64,000 nt of DNA, from NCBI RefSeq assembly GCF_016599715.1, contig NZ_CP067019.1:2914001-2978000 (forward strand). Reading direction: 5' to 3'. The notes beneath the pieces are model-generated. The model was not told the origin of the DNA and did no database searches. It saw only the letters and a list, made by a program, of their open reading frames with translations. Made by a program: the position numbers and the translations under genes. Every line of letters begins with the position of its first letter. Positions within the stretch are counted from its first letter, which is position 1. The DNA comes from Acinetobacter sp. CS-2 (GTDB taxonomy: Bacteria > Pseudomonadota > Gammaproteobacteria > Pseudomonadales > Moraxellaceae). This document shows positions 49,480 to 58,953 of the stretch, in pieces.

Positions 49480-51840
49480 TTATTTCGAACCTTTAATCCC
49501 GGCTTGAAGTAATAATGCACCCAAACCACCAATTTTATTTTCTTGTGGTTTAGCCGCTTGAGGTTTCTTGCCTTGTGGGCGGTCGCCTTGCGGACGTGTA
49601 TGCTGTGGACGTTTAGCTTGAGGCTTACGTTCAGCACGTTGTTCATTTTGAGCATTGTCACGACGTGGCTGACGTGGTGCTTTAGCCGGAGCTTCTGAAC
49701 CTTCAGGACGCATCGACAGATTCACACGGTTACGTTCAGCATCGACAGTGAGCACACGAACTTGCACAATCTGACCCGGTTTCACCACTTTGTGCGGATC
49801 AGAGACAAACTCGTTCGCCAGTTCAGAAATATGCACTAAACCGTCTTGATGTACACCTACATCTACAAATGCACCGAAGTTGGTGACATTGGTGATTACG
49901 CCTTCCAGCTGCATGCCTTCAGTCAATTGTGACACTTCAGTAATGTCATCACGGAACTTGGCAGTACGGAATTCCGGACGTGGATCACGGCCCGGTTTTT
50001 CCAGTTCAGCCAATACATCTTGAATGGTTGGCAAACCAAACTGCTCATCGGCAAATTCTTCGGCATTCACCTGGCGAATGATTTCAGAATTACCAATAAT
50101 GTCTTTTACCGTAGTGGCTTTTGCTGCAACAATTTTTTCTACCAAGCCATAAGACTCAGGGTGAACGGCAGACGCATCCAATGGTTCAGAGCCATCTTGA
50201 ATACGCAAGAAACCAGCTGCCTGTTCAAAAGTGCGCTCACCTAAACGAGGTACATTTTTCAAGGCTTGACGGTTGTCAAAACGACCATTTTCTTTACGGT
50301 AGTCAAAAATCTGTTGTGCAATCGATTTGTTCAAACCTGCGATATACGACAGGATTGCAGGAGACGCGGTATTTACATCAACACCGACCGAGTTCACACA
50401 GTCTTCAACCACAGCTTCCAGCGTTTTTGCCAAACCAGCTTGATTTACGTCGTGCTGGTACTGGCCCACACCAATCGCTTTCGGATCAATCTTCACCAGT
50501 TCCGCGAGTGGATCTTGTAAACGACGTGCAATAGATACTGCGCCACGAATTGAAACATCCAATTCTGGAAGTTCTTGCGAAGCCAATTCAGATGCTGAAT
50601 ACACCGATGCCCCAGCTTCACTCACTGAAACACGCGTCAAATTCAAATCAGCATTTTGAGCCATCATTTCAGCTACAACTGCTTCAGTTTCACGGCTTGC
50701 AGTACCATTGCCAATCGCGATCAAATCGACATTGAATTCACGGCATAGACGGGCAAGTTCTGCAATTGAACCTGCTTTATCTTCTTTTGGTGCAAACGGA
50801 TAAATGGTGCTATGGGCAACCACATCACCTGACTGGTTCACCACAGCCAACTTCACACCAGTACGGATGCCAGGGTCTACACCTAAGGTACAACGTGCAC
50901 CCGCAGGAGCAGAAAGCAATAAATGACGCAGATTTTCAGCAAAGACTTCCATTGCCTCTGCTTCAGCAGCTAAGCGCTTTTCAGTCAGTAATGAATGTTC
51001 GATTTGTGGACGAACCTTACCTAACCAGAACAGTTTTGCAGTTTGCTTCAAGTAATCTTGACGTGCTTGTGGTTGCACGGTGTCCAGGTTGTATTCCGTT
51101 TCAATGCGAGCAAGTGGAGCATCATCTTCACCATCCACTTTTAAGCCCAGGACATTTTCCTGACGGCCACGCAGCATGGCCAATAAACGATGTGAAGGTA
51201 CTTTGTTTAAGTTTTCAGAAAAATCGAAGTAATCGCGGAATTTTTTACCGACTTCTTTTTTCTCTTCACTGGCGACCAGACTTTTCAATACAGCTGTTTT
51301 GGCAAATGTCGCTTTAAGTTCAGTGGTTAAAGCAATATTTTGTGCCCAGTCATCAATCAGAATGTGCTGGATCGCATCCAACTGGCTTTCCACATCCGGA
51401 TAATCTTCATGGCTAAAGCCAGCGAGTGCTTCCGCAGGATCAACTTGCTCGCTGAAGATTTTTTCAGCAATTGGCCCGAGGCCCGCTTCTTTGGCTTTAA
51501 ATGATTTGCTGGTACGTTTTGGACGGTACGGTGCATAAAGTTCTTCTAAAGCATTCTTGGTTTCAGCAGCATTTACACGTGCCAACAAATCGTCTGACAA
51601 TTTATTTTGTTCTTTCAACGATTCAATTACTTTTTCACGGCGTTCAAATAAATCACGTAAATACGATAAACGGGTGTCGAGTTGGCGTAACTGGGTATCG
51701 TCCAAGCCTTGGGTTACTTCTTTACGGTAACGTGCGATAAATGGAACGCTTGCACCTTCATCAATCAGCTTGATGGCAGCTTCTACTTGATTTGGACGTA
51801 CGGCAATTTCTTTTGCCAACTGCTGAACTAAGTCAGTCAT
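49480..51840 (-). CDS. tex: RNA-binding transcription accessory protein Tex
   Basis: 786 residues from ATG 51838-51840; a GTG at 51855 adds five codons but has no ribosome site. Domain order: N-terminal helical domain, YqgF/RuvC-like domain (TLGVDPGIRTGVKLAV, about 322-337), helix-hairpin-helix pair (VGVDVNTASPAILSYIAGL), S1 RNA-binding domain (about 648-720: GVITNVTNFGAFVDVGVHQD). The tail is basic, made of PQ/KP/RP repeats (KRPQHTRPQGDRPQGKKPQ), longer and more repetitive than in E. coli. Tex acts on RNA polymerase/ribosome coupling. Confidence 0.94.
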   Translation of the reverse strand: MTDLVQQLAKEIAVRPNQVEAAIKLIDEGASVPFIARYRKEVTQGLDDTQLRQLDTRLSYLRDLFERREKVIESLKEQNKLSDDLLARVNAAETKNALEELYAPYRPKRTSKSFKAKEAGLGPIAEKIFSEQVDPAEALAGFSHEDYPDVESQLDAIQHILIDDWAQNIALTTELKATFAKTAVLKSLVASEEKKEVGKKFRDYFDFSENLNKVPSHRLLAMLRGRQENVLGLKVDGEDDAPLARIETEYNLDTVQPQARQDYLKQTAKLFWLGKVRPQIEHSLLTEKRLAAEAEAMEVFAENLRHLLLSAPAGARCTLGVDPGIRTGVKLAVVNQSGDVVAHSTIYPFAPKEDKAGSIAELARLCREFNVDLIAIGNGTASRETEAVVAEMMAQNADLNLTRVSVSEAGASVYSASELASQELPELDVSIRGAVSIARRLQDPLAELVKIDPKAIGVGQYQHDVNQAGLAKTLEAVVEDCVNSVGVDVNTASPAILSYIAGLNKSIAQQIFDYRKENGRFDNRQALKNVPRLGERTFEQAAGFLRIQDGSEPLDASAVHPESYGLVEKIVAAKATTVKDIIGNSEIIRQVNAEEFADEQFGLPTIQDVLAELEKPGRDPRPEFRTAKFRDDITEVSQLTEGMQLEGVITNVTNFGAFVDVGVHQDGLVHISELANEFVSDPHKVVKPGQIVQVRVLTVDAERNRVNLSMRPEGSEAPAKAPRQPRRDNAQNEQRAERKPQAKRPQHTRPQGDRPQGKKPQAAKPQENKIGGLGALLLQAGIKGSK

Positions 51841-52175
51841 CGTGTTTGATCCCACAAGGATAAGTACTAAATGGCATGATTATAAAGACCAAGACCATAA
51901 AATCCACAACTGTTTTGATTAAATTTATCAGTGGTCAGTATTGCCAATTCACAGTTTTTTTAGAATTTGCGACAAAATTAGGTGATAAGTAGATTTTAAC
52001 TCTACATATTCAGCAGGATAAGCGATAATTTAGATGTATATATTTGGTATCTATGTCTTGATTTTATCTGCAATATTTGTTGCTTTAGAGCATAGTAAAC
52101 AGATACAAATGAATCGTATACTCAAGACCATCCGAACTTTTGTTTACGATGACAATAAAGATAAAGGAGCACATC
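51841..52175. other. Divergent tex/ompR promoter region
   Basis: About 335 bases. TATAAT on the minus strand near 51880 with a poor -35 could serve tex. For ompR I see a TATACT near 52120 without a good partner. Frames here are short and unsupported. Confidence 0.4.
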
Positions 52176-52940
52176 ATGAGTTTAGTGGTACCTGCTGAAA
52201 AAACAGATCCAGTACAAAACGACCCTGATCGCGTCGAGCGCATTCTCGTTGTGGATGATGATGTGCGTTTACGTACGTTGTTACAACGTTTTCTAGAAGA
52301 TAAAGGCTTCGTGGTCAAAACTGCTCACGATGCAACGCAAATGGATCGTTTATTGCAGCGCGAACTTTTCTCCCTGATCGTGCTCGATTTTATGCTTCCT
52401 GTTGAAGATGGTTTAAGTATTTGTCGCCGTTTACGCCAATCCAATATCGATACGCCGATTATCATGCTGACTGCCCGTGGCAGTGATTCTGACCGTATTG
52501 CCGGCCTGGAAGCAGGTGCTGATGATTACCTGCCTAAACCGTTTAACCCGAATGAGCTGCTCGCACGTATTCGTGCCGTATTACGCCGCCAAGTTCGTGA
52601 AGTCCCGGGTGCACCAAGCCAGCAAATGGAAGTCGTGAGCTTCGGCCCTTGGTCACTGGATTTGTCGACCCGCACCCTGACCCGTGAAGGCCAGGTGGTC
52701 ACGCTGACCACGGGCGAATTTGCGGTACTGAAAGCACTGGTACAACATCCACGTGAACCCTTAACCCGTGACAAGTTGATGAATTTGGCACGTGGCCGTG
52801 AATGGGGTGCGATGGAACGTTCGATTGATGTTCAGGTATCACGTTTACGTCGTCTGGTGGAAGAAAACCCTGCCCGTGCGCGTTATATTCAAACGGTTTG
52901 GGGCGTAGGCTATGTGTTTGTTCCAGATGGTGCTGAATAA
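52176..52940 (+). CDS. ompR: Response regulator OmpR
   Basis: 254 residues from ATG 52176 (AAAGGAG seven bases upstream); the frame is open 36 bases further but without a ribosome site. Receiver domain about 20-135 with acidic pocket DDD, phospho-acceptor Asp in VLDFMLP, and Lys in PKPF. OmpR/PhoB winged helix about 150-250 (VSRLRRLVEENPARARYIQT). It controls envelope and osmotic-response genes when phosphorylated by EnvZ, encoded 260 bases downstream. Confidence 0.95.
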   Translation: MSLVVPAEKTDPVQNDPDRVERILVVDDDVRLRTLLQRFLEDKGFVVKTAHDATQMDRLLQRELFSLIVLDFMLPVEDGLSICRRLRQSNIDTPIIMLTARGSDSDRIAGLEAGADDYLPKPFNPNELLARIRAVLRRQVREVPGAPSQQMEVVSFGPWSLDLSTRTLTREGQVVTLTTGEFAVLKALVQHPREPLTRDKLMNLARGREWGAMERSIDVQVSRLRRLVEENPARARYIQTVWGVGYVFVPDGAE

Positions 52941-52986
52941 GCCAATTTTTATCGGATAAGACAAACTCAAACACTTGTCCGGAAAA

Positions 52987-53057
52987 GCCATTCGCTGCTG
53001 TTTGAGCCATCCTTCAACAGAATTTATAGATGAATGATGGCGAGTTCAGCGAATGGC
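52987..53057 (+). other. Long imperfect stem-loop in the ompR-envZ spacer
   Basis: Arms GCCATTCGCTG (52987-52997) and CAGCGAATGGC (53047-53057) pair perfectly over 11 bp. Inside, GCCATC plus TTCA pairs with TGAA plus GATGGC, leaving small bulges and an A+T-rich loop. The 71-base structure has no T run after it, so it is not a standard terminator. It fills part of an unusually long 260-base gap between two genes that are often adjacent. Confidence 0.6.
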
Positions 53058-53200
53058 AAAAGTTTTCTTGCGTAAGAGTGTTACTCATTTTTTAAAAAAG
53101 TGACTTAAGCAAATCCTTCAATTGAATGTCAAAGCAGTAAGACTCAGCCAAGAACATCACTGCAGATTTTCAAAAATAAAAATGCCCACAGGAAGCTGGC

Positions 53201-54661
53201 GTGAAACTTGAACCCATCGACCCGCAAAAATTTACGGATTACGAAGCTTATTCAGAAAAGAAGCGAACCCGCTGGGAACGCTTTCTGGATAAGATTAAGC
53301 CGCGTTCTGCTGCAATGCGTACCACCGTGCTGGTGTTATTCGTTGTATTTTTCAGTTTATTTATGTCGTTGTGGTTCTTCTGGCGTACGCTTTACCTGCC
53401 TGAAATTCAGCAGCATGCCCGCTATTTAGGGGTCGAGCTGGAAATTCTGAACAATCCTGACTTACGTATTTTTCATAATAATGCCGAAGTTGATGCCGAT
53501 TTATGGCTCAAAAATCGGGTCGGCATTGAATATATTACCAATCCCGCAGAATATCCCCGTGTAAGAGACAAGGTGATTGCCGAGTTTTTTACCAATCAAA
53601 TAGAAAAAAAGCTGGCAAAAGAACTGAAAGTTGAAAATGTAACGGTTTATTTCCAGTTTAAACCCAGTCCCAGTATCTGGATTCAGACTCCAGAAATGAA
53701 CGGAAATTGGGTCCGTGAACCTTTAAAAACCTATGCCAACTATAGTCCCGAACTGATCTATGGCTGGTTAGTTGGTATTCCACTGATTGCTGCTGCCATC
53801 ATTTTGACTCTAGTTCGCCAGTTGAACCGCCCGCTTCGCCGTTTGCAGGATGCAGCGAACAACTATAGCAAAACCGGCTCAGCACCCTATCTGGAAACCA
53901 ATCATGGGCCACAAGAGATTCGTGAAGTCAATCAGGCCTTCAATCATATGATTTATACGCTGGAGCAGACTGAACGTGACCGCCGTATTATGCTGGCGGG
54001 GATTTCACACGACTTGCGTACTCCGCTAACCCGTATCCGCTTAAGTGCAGAAATGATGCCCGATGATGACTTTTTGAAAGAAGGCTTCATTTATGATGTC
54101 GAAGATATGGATGCCATCCTGAACCAGTTCATCTCCTACATGCGTGATGGCTCTGATGAAGAACTTCAGGACACCGATATTAATATGCTGTTACAGGAAC
54201 TGGTCATTCAGTTCAAGCCGCTGGACGTGCGTTTTGAAGCTGAGGAAGTTCCAATTATTCAGGCACGTAGCCAGTCTTTAAAGCGCCTGATTGGTAATCT
54301 GATTAACAATTCCAAACGCTATGGCGCCGAACCGATCGAGTTATCTGCCAAAGTGGAAAACAATCACCTGCTGATTCGTGTCGCCGACCATGGCGAAGGT
54401 ATTCCTGAAGACCAGATTGAAGATTTGATGCAACCTTTCGTGCGCGGCAATGAAGCCCGGACCATTCAGGGCAGTGGTTTAGGTTTGGCCATCGTAAAAC
54501 GTATTGTTGATCTTCATCAAGGGCAGCTTACCATTCAAAATCGCCCGCAAGGCGGTTTGGAAGCACTGATTTCTTTACCTCTACTGCATGATGAAGTTGA
54601 GGAAAATATCCCGCAAGGCACTTTAGAAAAAATTAAACAAACGATTACGGGACACTTTTAA
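53201..54661 (+). CDS. envZ: Sensor histidine kinase EnvZ
   Basis: 486 residues. Two membrane helices (about 42-66 and 188-208) enclose a periplasmic domain of about 120 residues. HAMP follows (LNRPLRRLQDAANNYSKTG), then the H-box ISHDLRTPLTRIRL (His about 270), N-box LIGNLINNSKRYG, and G-boxes ADHGEGIPEDQ and GSGLGLAIVKRIV. GTG start with AGGAAG upstream. The long N-terminal tail before helix 1 (about 40 residues, many charged) is notable. It phosphorylates OmpR. Confidence 0.95.
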   Translation: MKLEPIDPQKFTDYEAYSEKKRTRWERFLDKIKPRSAAMRTTVLVLFVVFFSLFMSLWFFWRTLYLPEIQQHARYLGVELEILNNPDLRIFHNNAEVDADLWLKNRVGIEYITNPAEYPRVRDKVIAEFFTNQIEKKLAKELKVENVTVYFQFKPSPSIWIQTPEMNGNWVREPLKTYANYSPELIYGWLVGIPLIAAAIILTLVRQLNRPLRRLQDAANNYSKTGSAPYLETNHGPQEIREVNQAFNHMIYTLEQTERDRRIMLAGISHDLRTPLTRIRLSAEMMPDDDFLKEGFIYDVEDMDAILNQFISYMRDGSDEELQDTDINMLLQELVIQFKPLDVRFEAEEVPIIQARSQSLKRLIGNLINNSKRYGAEPIELSAKVENNHLLIRVADHGEGIPEDQIEDLMQPFVRGNEARTIQGSGLGLAIVKRIVDLHQGQLTIQNRPQGGLEALISLPLLHDEVEENIPQGTLEKIKQTITGHF

Positions 54662-54866
54662 GCTTTGATCAATTAATCAACAAACAGTTTTGTTTAATGA
54701 TTACCCCCCTGGTTTTTACACTATTAAAATCAAGGCATTAAAAACCATAAAAATTCGTTATACCCACATTTTTTCAAAAAATTAGACCTTAGCCTAACAG
54801 GCATGCACAATTTGTTTTTTGGACGGTACAATCCGTCTAGTTTTGAACAAGAATTGAGCGTAGACC

Positions 54867-56384
54867 ATGTCTTTAGATCGTATTCGTTTAGCGTCACTTC
54901 ATGACAAAGTCATGAGCGCAGAACAAGCTGCTACTTTTATCCAAGATGGTATGACTGTAGGTATGAGTGGATTTACTCGTGCAGGTGAAGCAAAAGCTGT
55001 TCCCCTGGCACTGGTAAAACAGGCTCAAACAAATCCTTTGAAAATTACTTTAATTACAGGCGCAAGTCTTGGTAACGATTTAGATAAACAGTTAACTGAA
55101 GCTGGTGTACTTGCTCGCCGTTTACCGTTCCAGGTGGATAATACGTTACGTAAAGCCATTAACAAAGGCGAAGTGATGTTCATCGATCAGCATTTGTCTG
55201 AAACTGTTGAACAAATGCGTAACCAGCAACTTAAAAAGCCAGATGTGGCAGTGATTGAAGCTGTTGCCATTACTGAAGATGGCGGCATCATTCCAACTAC
55301 ATCTGTGGGTAACTCTGCTAGCTTTGCTATTTTCGCTGAAAAAGTGATTGTAGAAATCAACACCAACTTAAGCCCTGCTTTTGAAGGTTTACACGACATC
55401 TACATCCCAACATATCGTCCAACACGTCAACCTATTCCGTTGACTAAAGTGGATGAGCGTATTGGTACAACAGCCATCAATATCGATCCTGCAAAAATTG
55501 TCGGTATCGTATTCAACAGCGAATACCACGATTCTCCATCTACCGTGACTGCACCGGATGATGAAACTCAAGGCATTGCGAACCACTTGATCGCATTCTT
55601 TGAAAAAGAAGTGGCTGAAGGCCGTCTTCCTTCTAATCTTGGTCCATTACAGGCAGGTATCGGTTCGATTGCCAACGCAGTATTGACCGGTTTGAAAGAT
55701 TCGAACTTCGAAGACTTGATCATGTACTCAGAAGTACTTCAAGACTGTACCTTCGAATTGATTGATGCTGGCAAAATGAAATTTGCTTCAGGTTCTTCAA
55801 TTACGCTTTCTGCTAAATATGGCGAAAAAGTATTTAACAACCTTGAGCAATACAAAGACAAACTTGTGCTTCGTCCACAAGAAATTTCGAACCACCCTGA
55901 ACTGGTTCGTCGTCTCGGTATTATCGGTATCAACACTGCATTAGAGTTCGATATTTACGGTAACGTAAACTCAACTCACGTATGCGGTACCAAAATGATG
56001 AACGGTATTGGTGGTTCTGGTGACTTCGCACGTAATGCCCACTTGGCAATTTTCGTGACTAAGTCTATCGCTAAAGGCGGTGACATTTCTTCTGTGGTGC
56101 CATTTGCTTCTCACGTTGACCATGCTGAACACGACGTAGACATTCTGGTAACTGAACAGGGTCTTGCTGACTTACGTGGTTTAGCACCTCGTGAACGTGC
56201 GCGTGTGATTATCGACAACTGTGCTCACCCGATGTACCGTGATGCTCTAAACAATTACTTTGATCGTGCATGTGCTAAAGGTGGTCAAACTCCACACATT
56301 CTTCGTGAAGCGCTGTCTTGGCATTCAAACTTCGAAGAAACCGGCCATATGCTTGCTGCTCAGGCTGAAGAGAAAAGTGCTTAA
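54867..56384 (+). CDS. Succinyl-CoA:acetate CoA-transferase (acetyl-CoA hydrolase/transferase family)
   Basis: 505 residues, the length of AarC-type succinyl-CoA:acetate CoA-transferases. The catalytic Glu lies in MYSEVLQDCTFELIDAG (about 292), with GxGGxGDF seen as GIGGSGDFARNAH and an N-terminal PLQAGIG in the middle. It moves CoA from succinyl-CoA to acetate, closing the TCA cycle or detoxifying acetate. Specificity (acetate or propionate; transferase or hydrolase) cannot be told from sequence. Its own terminator follows. Confidence 0.88.
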   Translation: MSLDRIRLASLHDKVMSAEQAATFIQDGMTVGMSGFTRAGEAKAVPLALVKQAQTNPLKITLITGASLGNDLDKQLTEAGVLARRLPFQVDNTLRKAINKGEVMFIDQHLSETVEQMRNQQLKKPDVAVIEAVAITEDGGIIPTTSVGNSASFAIFAEKVIVEINTNLSPAFEGLHDIYIPTYRPTRQPIPLTKVDERIGTTAINIDPAKIVGIVFNSEYHDSPSTVTAPDDETQGIANHLIAFFEKEVAEGRLPSNLGPLQAGIGSIANAVLTGLKDSNFEDLIMYSEVLQDCTFELIDAGKMKFASGSSITLSAKYGEKVFNNLEQYKDKLVLRPQEISNHPELVRRLGIIGINTALEFDIYGNVNSTHVCGTKMMNGIGGSGDFARNAHLAIFVTKSIAKGGDISSVVPFASHVDHAEHDVDILVTEQGLADLRGLAPRERARVIIDNCAHPMYRDALNNYFDRACAKGGQTPHILREALSWHSNFEETGHMLAAQAEEKSA

Positions 56385-56404
56385 TCGCCTCACTCAATAG
56401 TATC

Positions 56405-56433
56405 AAAAAGCGTACTTCGGTACGCTTTTTTAT
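56405..56433 (+). terminator. Terminator after the CoA-transferase gene
   Basis: AAAAAGCGTAC, tetraloop TTCG, GTACGCTTTTTT. Confidence 0.95.
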
Positions 56434-56479
56434 TTTAAACTGCTGCTTTAGCTGACATCCCCCAATCGAAACTCAAAAT

Positions 56480-57229
56480 CTATAAACGCTGCTCAACCGC
56501 CTGACGGTTTTGCTTTTTAATTTTTTCTATTTCTGCATTTAACTGCAGAATCTGCTTATACAAATCATTAAACTGCTTGAGGGGCTGATCCTGATAAAAC
56601 ATAAAGGTCTTGTTCTTTTTCTCCCATTGATTATTTTTAAGAATCTGGAATAAGGCATCCGCCTTATCTAGAACCTGTAGCTCCAGAGCGAATAGCGCAT
56701 GGGTCTGATCACTATCCCGGCTTTCACGCAAGCTATCGGTGAGCTGATGCCTGAGATGTGATTTAATCGATAATTGTTTAGCTCGGGCTAAGGTATTTTG
56801 TTCACGCTGTAGGGTTTGTTGCTGATAGCGCTTCGCGAGCAGATGTGCTTGCTGCAACATCTGCTCGGTTTCTACATATTTCTGCTCGCGGTCTTGGTCT
56901 AAACGGTCGATATTTAAAAACTGATCCCAGTGAATCGCTTTCAGCTCGCGCAAATACTGATTTCTTGCTTCGGCATTTTGAATCATTTCACTCAACACAA
57001 AATCCGCCATCACTTTATAATCGCCCTGCAGACGATTATCCGAGACATTGATCTGGATCGGCTTAGACCAGTCTTGAGCCTGCTGATAAATGAGTTCGGC
57101 TTTTTCATACAATACCGTTTGGTAGCTGTGCAGTTGGCTGAGTTCCTTTTGCTGGACCGAATATTGATACAACATCCAGCCAAATATGCTGCATGTTGCC
57201 AATGCCAAGATGAGAAAAATTCTGGGCAT
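56480..57229 (-). CDS. Membrane-anchored coiled-coil protein of unknown function
   Basis: 249 residues. An N-terminal membrane helix or uncleaved signal (MPRIFLILALATCSIFGWML) is followed by an almost wholly helical, Gln- and Lys-rich periplasmic part with heptad-like stretches (about 105-165 and 225-247). No motif recognised. Stands alone on the minus strand. Confidence 0.7.
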   Translation of the reverse strand: MPRIFLILALATCSIFGWMLYQYSVQQKELSQLHSYQTVLYEKAELIYQQAQDWSKPIQINVSDNRLQGDYKVMADFVLSEMIQNAEARNQYLRELKAIHWDQFLNIDRLDQDREQKYVETEQMLQQAHLLAKRYQQQTLQREQNTLARAKQLSIKSHLRHQLTDSLRESRDSDQTHALFALELQVLDKADALFQILKNNQWEKKNKTFMFYQDQPLKQFNDLYKQILQLNAEIEKIKKQNRQAVEQRL

Positions 57230-57397
57230 ACCAGACTCCTCTATACCGCCTTTTTAACATCATAACTTGATTCAGCCTTAAATCGTTCATTTATTAAACA
57301 ATAAGTACACAAAGTATGCAGGACAGCAAATGAGTTAAAATCAAGTCCATATGTCTTGTTTAAGAAAATGGCTCATTGAAGATTAAACTACATAGCT

Positions 57398-57424
57398 AAA
57401 AAAGCCCGATGAAAAAGGCTTTTA
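57398..57424 (-). terminator. Terminator after the FadL-type porin gene
   Basis: Stem AAAAGCC/GGCTTTT with loop CGATGAAAAA, T run on the minus strand, 24 bases past the stop codon. Confidence 0.75.
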
Positions 57425-57447
57425 TCGCAACTTTTGAAAGCCTCAGG

Positions 57448-58707
57448 TTAGAACTTATAACCATAAGCCAAGCCTAAAATGTTCTGACTCATTGTCAAAT
57501 TCGCTTCACCACCACCAAAGTTTGCAGGAATGGACTCACTGCCCTTTACTTCTTTTTCTAAAGCATGGGTATATGCAATGCTGAGCTCTTGATGAGCATC
57601 TACATTCCAGGTTGCACCTACGCTCAAATGATCTTGCACGACCCCGGGTGCCAAGATATTCAAGAAGGTTTGATCCGCCGAAATGGGCTGGTCGTTATGA
57701 CTATACCCGGCACGTAAAGTTAATTTTGGATGAGCCTGATAGCTTGCTGCAACTTTATACACGTTAATGTCATTCCAGCCAAAGCCTGGACCTTGATCCG
57801 ACCCAAAGGCATGCCCCTGGAATAACGGGTTAATCGCATGTCCAACCGAACCGACATCTGAATAGTTAATACGTTCCACATCTGCAGCCACGTTCAACTT
57901 TGCTGTCAGCTGATAGGCTGCACCAATACCGTAACTTTCAGGTACATCAAAATCACCTTGTTGTGCAAATAAGCCACTGTATTGATCAAAACGGTCTGCA
58001 TCAATTTTAGAACTATAATTTGCACCTAGAGTTAAACGCTCATCAAAGAACTTCCCAGCCCAACCGACACGTACGCCAACGCCAGTAGCGGAGTCTTTAC
58101 CCTTATTACTGAGCTTATCGCCATCAACAGAAAAACCCGTAAAACCACTAATACCTTTGGCTTCAAAACGTTGATACAAGATATTGGTCGCAACCCCAAT
58201 CGATTGATTTTTCGCATATTGCCAAGAGACAGCAGGAGAAATAAACACCTGTGACAAATCCACACCCGCACTGCCTTGATTTCCAAATGCAGCAAATGGA
58301 TTTTGCTTATAGCCGGTATTCATACCGCCATTGCCATAAATAGCGATCCCCAAATTAACTTGATTATTCACTTGATGGTTATAAGCAAGTTCAGGAAGCA
58401 CAAAATACTTTCGACCATTGCCATCATAATGACCATTGGCACCAGGTACAGCATTCCCCACTATTTCTGCTGAGCGATCAGGAGCAAAAAGTGTAGCGCC
58501 AATATCGATTCTTGAGCCCACCCAACTCAACCCTGCCGGGTTATTTGCAATGGTCAATGCATCTTGAAAATGTGCAACAGAGGCTCCAGCATTCCCTTGA
58601 GCCTTAATGCCATAACCATGCATAAAATATCCAGTTGTTGCAAATACAGGAGTACTGATCAATGGTAATAAAGCAGCTAAAAAACGGGGAGAAGTGTGAA
58701 TATTCAT
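57448..58707 (-). CDS. FadL-family outer-membrane hydrophobic-compound channel
   Basis: 419 residues. Signal peptide (MNIHTSPRFLAALLPLISTP, cleavage after VFA). Mature N-terminus TTGYFMHGYGIKAQGNAGAS is the hatch sequence of the FadL/TodX family, with ANNPAGLSW shortly after; 14 beta-strands then end in an aromatic residue (LGLAYGYKF). It would bring long-chain fatty acids or other hydrophobic molecules across the outer membrane. A role in supplying acyl-CoA for Acr1 is possible but unproven. Confidence 0.92.
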   Translation of the reverse strand: MNIHTSPRFLAALLPLISTPVFATTGYFMHGYGIKAQGNAGASVAHFQDALTIANNPAGLSWVGSRIDIGATLFAPDRSAEIVGNAVPGANGHYDGNGRKYFVLPELAYNHQVNNQVNLGIAIYGNGGMNTGYKQNPFAAFGNQGSAGVDLSQVFISPAVSWQYAKNQSIGVATNILYQRFEAKGISGFTGFSVDGDKLSNKGKDSATGVGVRVGWAGKFFDERLTLGANYSSKIDADRFDQYSGLFAQQGDFDVPESYGIGAAYQLTAKLNVAADVERINYSDVGSVGHAINPLFQGHAFGSDQGPGFGWNDINVYKVAASYQAHPKLTLRAGYSHNDQPISADQTFLNILAPGVVQDHLSVGATWNVDAHQELSIAYTHALEKEVKGSESIPANFGGGEANLTMSQNILGLAYGYKF

Positions 58708-58953
58708 GCTAACAATTGATTAAATAATAATATATTTTTTAATAATATTATTTGTTGTAAGGCTTGTAATCTAATTAAAATGGAATTGCTTATTCGATTT
58801 TTTCATAAGACCCCCGCTTCTTTAAGTTTCAATCTATCCTTAAACCTATATATTTTATACCATTTGATAAATTCCTGATTTTTCATTTTTAGATGCTTTA
58901 AATTTTGATCCGAATCCCCATCAATAGAAGCAAGAAAAGATAAGAGAACTCTC

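Noticed and set aside
53037-53057. Rho-independent terminator after ompR
   Set aside because: The stem-loop is followed by AAAAGTTTTCTTG without a proper T run, and envZ follows on the same strand.
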